Assembly (NCBI GenBank): GCA_021782195.1
Contig: JAJXVI010000022.1
Span: 1 to 11,713, forward strand
DNA from: a bacterium
Lineage (GTDB): Bacteria; Vulcanimicrobiota; Xenobia; RGZZ01
DNA: 11,713 nucleotides
Reading direction: 5' to 3'
Position numbers and translations under genes: made by a program. The notes beneath the pieces are model-generated. The model worked only from the letters and a program-made list of their open reading frames with translations, was not told the origin of the DNA and did no database searches. Below are positions 6,643-11,713 of the stretch, in pieces. Each line of letters starts with the position of its first letter. Position 1 is the stretch's first letter.

Positions 6643-7173
6643 GTGAAAAGCACGATCCGGACTGTCGTCCTCGTTGTCACCGTGTTTGCGGTGATGGGAT
6701 TCTCAGGACTGCCTGCACGCGCCGACGGCAACGGCGACCCGCCGTTCGGCGGTCTTATCAAGACACCTTACAACTACCAGCCTCCGCCGCATCATCACGA
6801 TGAAATCACGGAAAACGTCTGGAAACTCAAGCCCGTCGGGGCGCCTCCCAAAGCCCACGGAAAAGTGCGCCTGGTCTGTTACTCAGATGACCATGACGCG
6901 TTTCGCCTCTATGTCTGGGACCTGGACCCGCACAAGGTCTACACCGTCTGGTTCACGAAGTCCTTGAAGCCGGATCCCAGGCGAACCGGCGTCGGTCCTG
7001 CCCCCTACTCCTTCAAGACTGCGGGGAGCGGAAACAAGGTCTACCCTGCCCCACTCACCTTCTGTCCCCTGGTCCACTGGAGATGGGTGGAAGTCCGCGA
7101 ACAGCCCGACGGCGATCCCACCCATTTTGCGAACAGCATTCTCGTGTTCAAGGCACGGCTTCTTTCGCGATAG
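6643..7173 (+). CDS. Small secreted protein of unknown function
   Basis: The 176-residue product has a standard signal peptide: K2 and R6, a hydrophobic core (about 7-20) and a likely cut after 'LPARA' (27). It is therefore exported, to the periplasm or outside. The mature part begins with a Pro-rich linker and a PPPHHH run (47-52). A domain at about 72-176 with alternating hydrophobic residues follows, for example 'FRLYVWDLDPHKVYTVWF' and 'SILVFKARL', suggesting a beta-sandwich. Two cysteines (C79, C141) could form a disulfide. I do not recognise the family. GTG 6643 is chosen over GTG 6613 because the signal peptide then begins properly and GGGGTGG precedes it; the 6613 start lies inside the palindrome. 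The ftcD gene follows 26 bases later, so the two may be co-transcribed, with no functional link evident. Confidence 0.75.
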   Translation: MKSTIRTVVLVVTVFAVMGFSGLPARADGNGDPPFGGLIKTPYNYQPPPHHHDEITENVWKLKPVGAPPKAHGKVRLVCYSDDHDAFRLYVWDLDPHKVYTVWFTKSLKPDPRRTGVGPAPYSFKTAGSGNKVYPAPLTFCPLVHWRWVEVREQPDGDPTHFANSILVFKARLLSR

Positions 7174-7199
7174 ACCTACGGAACACGGAACCATCGAAC

Positions 7200-8912
7200 G
7201 TGCAACCAGTCATCGAGTGTGTCCCCAATTTCAGCGAAGGCCGTGATCGCGCCGTCATCGACGCCATTGCAGCCGCGATCCGGTCGGTGAAAGGGGTCAA
7301 CCTCCTCGACGTCGATCCCGGCGCCGACACCCACCGCACCGTCGTCACCTTTGTCGGAGCCCCGGAGGCCGTCGTCGAGGCAGCCTTCCAGGCGATTCGC
7401 TGTGCCTCCGAGCGCATCGACATGCGAAACCACAGAGGCGCCCATCCGCGCATGGGCGCAACAGACGTCTGCCCGCTGATCCCGATCCAGGGAATCAGCC
7501 TCGAAGAGTGCACGGTCCTCGCCGGCCGGCTCGGCGAACGCGTGGCGCGTGAACTTGCAATTCCTGTCTATCTCTACGAGGCGGCAGCCCGCCACGAGGA
7601 GCGGCGCAACCTGGCCACCATCCGCTCCGGGGAGTACGAGGGTTTGCAGAGCAAGCTGTCCGATCCCGCCTGGACCCCGGACTTTCCGGCTCCGTACAAC
7701 GCGCGCTCGGGGGCCACGGTGATCGGCGTGCGCGAGTTCCTCATTGCCTACAACGTGAATCTCAACACGACTGACCGACGCCTCGCACACGACATCGCGC
7801 TCAGCATTCGTGAGACCGGACGTATCCGCCGTAACGATAAGGGTGAGATCGTCAAGCGTCCGGACGGGACAAGCGAGCGAGAGCCGGGTCTCCTCTCGCA
7901 CGTCAAGGCGGTTGGCTGGTATATCGAGGAGTATCGTCAGGCGCAGGTCTCGATCAACCTGACCAACTTCCGCTCCACGCCTCCCCACGCCGTGTACGAC
8001 GCGGTTCGCCTCGAGGCGGAGAAGCGTGGTCTGCTGGTGACCGGCAGCGAACTCGTGGGCCTGTGCCCGCTCGAGGCGTTGCGCATGGCCGGTCGACACT
8101 ATCTGCTCCGCCAGGGGCGGTCGAGCGGCGTTTCTGACGAAGAACTCATCCACACGGCGGTGCGTTCACTCGGGCTTGACCAGCTCGGGCCGTTCGACCC
8201 GATGCAGAAGATCGTCGAGTATCGCCTCCATCCGCCCGCAGGGCCGCTGGCCTCGCTCTCGACAAGAGCGTTCGCGAACCTGACAGCAAGCGACGCCCCC
8301 GCCCCCGGAGGAGGGAGTGTGTCCGGTCTGGTGGGTGCACTGGGCGCCTCGCTCGTCGCGATGGTGGCAAATCTTACCGCCAACGGAATGCGTACCCACG
8401 AGCGACGGGCATCCGGCGGGGAAGAGGCTTTTCTCTCCCTGGTGAAGCTCGCCACGGATGCACAACGCCTCAAGGACAGCCTGCTGGCGGCAATCGACCG
8501 TGACACGGACGCCTTCAACGCCATGATGGAGGCCAACCGGACCAGAACCAGCACGCCGGAGGAGCTTGAGAACAAGAAGCGACAGGTAAGGATCGCCACG
8601 GAGGGTGCGATTCGCGTACCGCTCGACATCCTGGAAGCCGCCCGCGATATTGCGAAACTGGCAATACAGGTCGTCGCATGTGGCAATCCGAACGCCAGGA
8701 GCGACGCCGGAGTGGCCGGTGCGCTGGCACAGGCGGCAGCGAAAGGCGCCTGTTACAACGTCTGGATCAACCTGAAGGCGCTTGATGATCCGGCCCGTGT
8801 CGAACAGATACGCGCAACCACCGAGACCCTGCTCGCGGAGGTGACCGAACTGGCGGCAAGCGTGGAAAAGGAAATGAGTGACCTGGGCGCCGGACAGACG
8901 GCCGTGCGTTGA
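7200..8912 (+). CDS. ftcD: Bifunctional glutamate formimidoyltransferase / formimidoyl-THF cyclodeaminase
   Basis: This enzyme moves the formimino group of N-formimino-glutamate (from histidine breakdown) to tetrahydrofolate. It then cyclises the product to 5,10-methenyl-THF, releasing ammonia. The transferase part (about 1-340) opens with 'IECVPNFSEGRD' and has 'HRGAHPRMGATDVCPLIP', with H82 matching the catalytic His82 of mammalian FTCD. Its second half carries 'VKAVGWYIEEY' and 'VTGSELVGLCP'. The cyclodeaminase part (about 352-560) has 'APAPGGGSVSGL' and 'GNPNARSDAGVAGAL'. At 570 residues it matches the fused form known in animals and Bacteroidota (about 540-570). GTG 7200 is chosen because the family starts just before IECVPNFSEG; the in-frame ATG at 7083 would add 39 alien residues and overlap the previous gene. 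The ribosome site is weak. No other hut genes are in the window. Confidence 0.95.
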   Translation: MQPVIECVPNFSEGRDRAVIDAIAAAIRSVKGVNLLDVDPGADTHRTVVTFVGAPEAVVEAAFQAIRCASERIDMRNHRGAHPRMGATDVCPLIPIQGISLEECTVLAGRLGERVARELAIPVYLYEAAARHEERRNLATIRSGEYEGLQSKLSDPAWTPDFPAPYNARSGATVIGVREFLIAYNVNLNTTDRRLAHDIALSIRETGRIRRNDKGEIVKRPDGTSEREPGLLSHVKAVGWYIEEYRQAQVSINLTNFRSTPPHAVYDAVRLEAEKRGLLVTGSELVGLCPLEALRMAGRHYLLRQGRSSGVSDEELIHTAVRSLGLDQLGPFDPMQKIVEYRLHPPAGPLASLSTRAFANLTASDAPAPGGGSVSGLVGALGASLVAMVANLTANGMRTHERRASGGEEAFLSLVKLATDAQRLKDSLLAAIDRDTDAFNAMMEANRTRTSTPEELENKKRQVRIATEGAIRVPLDILEAARDIAKLAIQVVACGNPNARSDAGVAGALAQAAAKGACYNVWINLKALDDPARVEQIRATTETLLAEVTELAASVEKEMSDLGAGQTAVR

Positions 8913-9112
8913 AATCGCCTGACCGCGAACCGTCCACCGCAGGAGTCGCCGGTTGGAATGCCTAAGCTGGGCAGGCCGTCGCATCCTCCTCGGGGCCGGG
9001 CACGCGAATGCAGGCGAGCAATCCTTCCCCGGGGCACCCCCTCCGCTCGAACACGGATATGGAAGAGGGAGCGCCCGCCGGGCTTCTACATGACGCAAGG
9101 AGAAGAATCGTC
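8913..9112. other. Intergenic region before pgk
   Basis: This 200-base gap should contain the end of the ftcD transcript and a pgk promoter. I see a CCCCGGGG palindrome (9027-9034) and a weak GCCC/GGGC hairpin (9073-9083), but no T-tract terminator and no convincing -35/-10. An open frame in phase with pgk runs from ATG 9008, but its 35 extra residues do not resemble any phosphoglycerate kinase. Confidence 0.4.
9098..9102 (+). promoter_or_regulatory. Shine-Dalgarno AGGAG of pgk
   Basis: AGGAG lies ten bases before GTG 9113 and 19 before the next candidate, ATG 9122. This supports the GTG start and the usual 'NKMTL' beginning of the protein. Confidence 0.6.
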
Positions 9113-10321
9113 GTGAACAAGATGACTCTGCACGATATCGATGTCAATGGCAAGCGGGTGCTGATGCGGGTTGACTTCAATGTACCCCTGGACGGGCAGC
9201 GCGTTACCGATGACACCCGAATCAAGGCGGCCCTTCCCAGCATCGAATACGTCTTGAGCCACGGCGGAAGCCTGGTGCTCATGTCCCATCTCGGCCGTCC
9301 CAAAGGCAAGGTGGTTGAGAAACTGCGTCTGGCCCCCGTGGCGGCACGGCTGCAGGAACTTCTCAATCGGCCGGTGCTCGCACTGCCCGACTGCATTGGA
9401 ACCGTCATCGACGAACAGGTACGAAGCCTGGGGCGTGGCTCGGTGTGTCTGCTCGAGAATCTCCGTTTCCATCCCGAAGAAGAAAAAAATGACCCCGCCT
9501 TTGCCAGGGCGCTGGCAAATCTCGGGGAGGTGTACTGCAACGACGCCTTCGGCACCGCTCATCGTGCCCACGCGTCCACCGCCGGCATCTGCGAGTACCT
9601 TCCCTCATGCGCGGGATTCCTGATGGAACGGGAAATCAACTTCCTCGGACAGCTTCTTACCGAGCCCGGGCACCCGTTCGTGGCCATTCTTGGAGGCGCC
9701 AAGGTTGCGGACAAGATTGCCATCCTCAGCAACCTCCTCGGCCACGTGGACCGGTTCCTGATCGGGGGAGGAATGGCTTTCACCTTCCTGCACCTCCAGG
9801 GGCACAATATCGGTCGATCGCTCCTTGATCCCGATCTCGAGAACGCCCGGAGATTCCTTGACGAGGCCAGCCGTCTGGGCAAGCAGGTCCTGCTTCCCGT
9901 CGACGTGGTCGTCGCTCCGGAAATCGGCCCGGATGTTCCCACCCGCATCGTGCCGGTGAACGAGATACCGAACGACATGATGGGGCTTGACGTCGGCCCG
10001 GCGACCGTGGTCGCTTTTGCCGCCGCAATTGACGACGCAAAGACGATCCTCTGGAACGGTCCGATGGGCGTTTTCGAGAATCCTCTCTTTGCCACGGGCA
10101 CCCACGCCCTGGCACACGCCGTGGCCAGTTGCGACGCCCTCACCGTGCTGGGAGGAGGCGACACCGCCGCAGCAGCCGAACAGATGGGAGTCGCCGACAG
10201 AATGACCCACATCTCCACCGGTGGCGGCGCCTCCCTGGAGTTCCTCGAAGGCCGTGAGTTGCCCGGACTTGCGGTGATTCCGGAGCGGTCAACCGTGTCC
10301 GCAACGGAGGCCTCAGCATGA
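9113..10321 (+). CDS. pgk: Phosphoglycerate kinase
   Basis: This enzyme of lower glycolysis and gluconeogenesis interconverts 1,3-bisphosphoglycerate plus ADP with 3-phosphoglycerate plus ATP, in the cytoplasm. The 402-residue length is standard. The signature 'RVDFNVPLD' (19-27), 'SHLGRPKG' (58-65), 'LLENLRFHPEE' (113-123), 'CNDAFGTAHRAHAS' (142-155), 'ILGGAKV' (192-198), 'WNGPMGVFE' (314-322), 'GGGDTAAA' (347-354) and 'STGGGASLEFLEG' (368-380) are all intact, so both the substrate and nucleotide domains are complete. The start is GTG with AGGAG ten bases before. The TGA stop overlaps the tpiA ATG by four bases (ATGA), and the tpiA ribosome site lies inside the last codons of pgk, so the two are one operon with coupled translation. 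Confidence 0.98.
   Translation: MNKMTLHDIDVNGKRVLMRVDFNVPLDGQRVTDDTRIKAALPSIEYVLSHGGSLVLMSHLGRPKGKVVEKLRLAPVAARLQELLNRPVLALPDCIGTVIDEQVRSLGRGSVCLLENLRFHPEEEKNDPAFARALANLGEVYCNDAFGTAHRAHASTAGICEYLPSCAGFLMEREINFLGQLLTEPGHPFVAILGGAKVADKIAILSNLLGHVDRFLIGGGMAFTFLHLQGHNIGRSLLDPDLENARRFLDEASRLGKQVLLPVDVVVAPEIGPDVPTRIVPVNEIPNDMMGLDVGPATVVAFAAAIDDAKTILWNGPMGVFENPLFATGTHALAHAVASCDALTVLGGGDTAAAAEQMGVADRMTHISTGGGASLEFLEGRELPGLAVIPERSTVSATEASA
10306..10310 (+). promoter_or_regulatory. Shine-Dalgarno GGAGG of tpiA, inside pgk
   Basis: GGAGG lies seven bases before the tpiA ATG and within the last coding bases of pgk. It fits an arrangement in which ribosomes finishing pgk feed tpiA. Confidence 0.75.
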
Positions 10322-11076
10322 GCCGCATTCCCCTGCTCGCCGGCAACTGGAAGATGCACAAGACCGTGCGAGAGGCCACCGCACTCGCACAGGATCTGCT
10401 TGAAGGCATGGGCGCAGCGTTTCGTGACCGCGAAGTTCTTATTTGCCCTCCCTTCACGGCACTCGGCCAGGTCCACGCCGTGATCGCCCATACACCCATT
10501 CAGCTTGGATGCCAGAACGTGTGGTGGGCGGGTTCCGGCGCATACACGGGCGAGGTTTCGCCCGCGATGGCAAAGGACGTCGGGTGCAGCTACGTGATTG
10601 TCGGTCATTCCGAGCGGCGCACCCTCTTCGGAGAGACCGACAGTTCCTGTCACAAGAAGGTCCGTGCGATACTGGAGTGGGGAATGAGCCCCATTCTGTG
10701 CGTCGGAGAGACGCTCGAGGAGCGCGACGCGGGTCAGACGCGTGCTCGCGTCGCCGCGCAGCTTGTCGCTGCGCTCAAGGACCAGTCACAGGAAGACGGA
10801 AAGCGCATCGTTGTCGCATATGAGCCGATCTGGGCCATCGGCACCGGCAAGAACGACACGCCCCACGAAGCCAACCAGACGTGCGGATATCTCCGAGAAG
10901 TTCTGGCGGGTCAGTTCGGCGACTCGGTTGCACGCGCCGTGCGCATCCTGTACGGTGGAAGCGTGAAGCCGGGCAACATCGATGATTTCATGGCCCAGTC
11001 GGACATTGATGGCGCGCTGGTCGGAGGCGCAAGCCTCGAGGCTGCCTCCTTCCTGCGAATCATCGGTCATCACTGA
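10318..11076 (+). CDS. tpiA: Triosephosphate isomerase
   Basis: This enzyme interconverts dihydroxyacetone phosphate and glyceraldehyde 3-phosphate in the cytoplasm. The 252-residue single TIM barrel is of normal length. All catalytic residues are present: K12 in 'GNWKMHKT', H97 in 'IVGHSERR' and E169 in 'VAYEPIWAIGTGK', which also contains the mobile loop 6. The phosphate-binding motifs 'LYGGSVKP' (211-218) and 'DGALVGGASL' (231-240) are intact. It overlaps pgk by ATGA and is followed after 195 bases by a secG-like gene, an order (pgk-tpiA-secG) seen in several bacterial groups. The gap to secG contains a hairpin that may reduce read-through. Confidence 0.98.
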   Translation: MSRIPLLAGNWKMHKTVREATALAQDLLEGMGAAFRDREVLICPPFTALGQVHAVIAHTPIQLGCQNVWWAGSGAYTGEVSPAMAKDVGCSYVIVGHSERRTLFGETDSSCHKKVRAILEWGMSPILCVGETLEERDAGQTRARVAAQLVAALKDQSQEDGKRIVVAYEPIWAIGTGKNDTPHEANQTCGYLREVLAGQFGDSVARAVRILYGGSVKPGNIDDFMAQSDIDGALVGGASLEAASFLRIIGHH

Positions 11077-11145
11077 ACCCGAGAAAGTGTCGCGTGCGCC
11101 CCGAGCAAAGCCATCAAGTTTCTTCCGGCACGAAAGAGGGAACCC

Positions 11146-11176
11146 GATGAACCTGCCGAATAGGGGCGGGTTCATC
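11146..11176 (+). terminator. 12-bp hairpin between tpiA and secG
   Basis: GATGAACCTGCC (11146-11157) pairs with GGCGGGTTCATC (11165-11176) through 12 continuous pairs, one of them a T-G wobble, around a 7-base loop. It is the longest clean stem in the window and lies 69 bases after the tpiA stop. No T-tract follows, so it may be an attenuator, a mRNA-stabilising or processing stem, or a binding site rather than a standard intrinsic terminator. Confidence 0.5.
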
Positions 11177-11275
11177 ATGCGACCCGTTGCCTCGCTCGAC
11201 CTGCAGCGTGCGACACCCCGCAGACAGAATTCTTGCGGAGCCCGACGAGTGCCCGCGAAGGAGTACACATCTTGA
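11147..11275 (+). CDS. Possible 42-residue ORF overlapping secG start
   Basis: ATG 11147 is preceded at six bases by GAGGG (11136-11140). The frame stays open for 42 codons to TGA 11273-11275, which overlaps the secG TTG by four bases (TTGA). That geometry is typical of coupled genes. Against it: the Arg-rich product (beginning 'MNLPNRGGFIMRPVASL') resembles nothing I know, third positions are less GC-biased than in the neighbours, AGG and AGA codons occur, and the start codon lies within the 11146-11176 hairpin. It is more likely a leader or chance ORF than a functional protein. Confidence 0.25.
   Translation: MNLPNRGGFIMRPVASLDLQRATPRRQNSCGARRVPAKEYTS
11258..11263 (+). promoter_or_regulatory. 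Shine-Dalgarno AAGGAG of secG
   Basis: AAGGAG lies eight bases before TTG 11272. It is the main reason to take this TTG as the start, since the SecG core only begins about 75 codons later. Confidence 0.7.
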
Positions 11276-11713
11276 TCACTCAATGGTATCTGAACACGTG
11301 CGTGCAGTTCTGGACGTTCTTTGCCCAGACAACTCCGGCTGGTGCACAAACGGCCAGCGCGCCCGCAACCGCGGCGCCGCCGGCAGCCGCTGCAACGGGG
11401 GGCGCCCCCGCTGCGGCAACCACATCGCTCCCTCCCGCGAGCATGCCTTCCGTCACCACGACCCCACCGCCAATTGCGCCGATGGCTCATACGATGATAT
11501 GGCAGGTCATGCACGGTCTTTCCCTCTTCGCCTATTTCGTGGTATCCGTGGCCCTCATTGTCTGCGTGATGTTCCAGACAACGAAGTCTGAAGGGCTGTC
11601 TGGCATGATCGGTGGGACCGTGAACTCAACACAGTACCGCGGGCGAAAGAGTGATGAGGAGATGCTCGTTCTTTGGACGAGCCGTCTTGCCGTCACCTTC
11701 GTCGTGCTCTCGT
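11272..11713 (+). CDS. secG: SecG-like preprotein translocase subunit, N-terminally extended, 3' truncated
   Basis: SecG is a small two-helix membrane protein that assists SecYE during protein export. In this 147-residue visible part, the SecG core is at 76-147. A first membrane helix (about 82-101, 'LFAYFVVSVALIVCVMFQ') is followed by 'TTKSEGLSGMIGG', matching the Q-x-x-K-x-x-GLS-x-x-x-GG motif of SecG, then a polar loop with 'YRGRKSDEE' and the start of the second helix at 134. Ahead of this lie a hydrophobic/aromatic N-terminus (1-19) and an Ala/Pro/Thr-rich linker (about 21-70), which ordinary SecG (about 75-110 residues) lacks. TTG with AAGGAG eight bases upstream supports the long form; in-frame ATGs at 11482 and 11494 have no good ribosome site but would give a standard-length protein. 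The gene runs past the window edge. The position after tpiA supports the call. Confidence 0.82.
   Translation, partial: MITQWYLNTCVQFWTFFAQTTPAGAQTASAPATAAPPAAAATGGAPAAATTSLPPASMPSVTTTPPPIAPMAHTMIWQVMHGLSLFAYFVVSVALIVCVMFQTTKSEGLSGMIGGTVNSTQYRGRKSDEEMLVLWTSRLAVTFVVLS

Noticed and set aside
7083..7199. In-frame upstream extension of ftcD from ATG 7083
   Set aside because: It would overlap the secreted-protein gene by 91 bases and add 39 residues unlike the family, whose proteins begin just before IECVPNFSEG.
9008..9112. In-frame upstream extension of pgk from ATG 9008
   Set aside because: The 35 extra residues do not match phosphoglycerate kinases; GTG 9113 has a ribosome site and gives the normal N-terminus.
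9559..10653. 364-codon - strand open frame across pgk and tpiA
   Set aside because: It spans the boundary of two unmistakable + strand genes and its product is low-complexity Ser/Arg/Pro.

Overview
This GC-rich bacterial window holds eight genes, two of them cut by the window edges, in three blocks. It contains no mobile element, CRISPR array, tRNA or rRNA that I can see. The taxon cannot be fixed from the sequence. A high-GC bacterium is suggested by strong C/G bias at third codon positions, frequent GTG/TTG starts and a glycolytic pgk-tpiA-secG run. The combination of a DUF2760/Hsp70-DUF3731 pair, a HemQ-type heme protein and a fused FtcD would fit a poorly sampled lineage, but that is inference.

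Block 1 (1-5271, + strand): the 3' end of a DUF2760-like gene; an Hsp70-like ATPase with a C-terminal DUF3731-type region, starting 11 bases later; then, after 53 bases, a 725-734 residue cytoplasmic protein I do not recognise as a named enzyme. That last protein carries recognisable versions of the four GH13 (alpha-amylase) conserved regions. The three genes may be one transcript.

Block 2 (5419-6291, - strand) is a chlorite dismutase/coproheme decarboxylase (HemQ/ChdC) family gene. It converges on block 1 and diverges from block 3. The 351-base divergent intergenic region (6292-6642) is unusually rich in inverted repeats, including two overlapping perfect ones just upstream of the hemQ-like start.

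Block 3 (6643 to the end, + strand): a small secreted protein of unknown function; a bifunctional glutamate formimidoyltransferase/formimidoyltetrahydrofolate cyclodeaminase (last steps of histidine degradation into the folate one-carbon pool); then pgk and tpiA joined by an ATGA overlap; then a secG-like gene running off the window. The secG-like gene starts at TTG behind a strong Shine-Dalgarno and has an unusual Ala/Pro/Thr-rich N-terminal extension. Between tpiA and secG lies a 12-bp hairpin that begins one base before the ATG of a possible 42-codon ORF, and that ORF overlaps the secG start by TTGA.

Most of the window is core metabolism and housekeeping. The parts that deserve a second look are the divergent GH13-like protein, the DUF2760/Hsp70-DUF3731 pair, the structured leader of the hemQ-like gene and the extended SecG.
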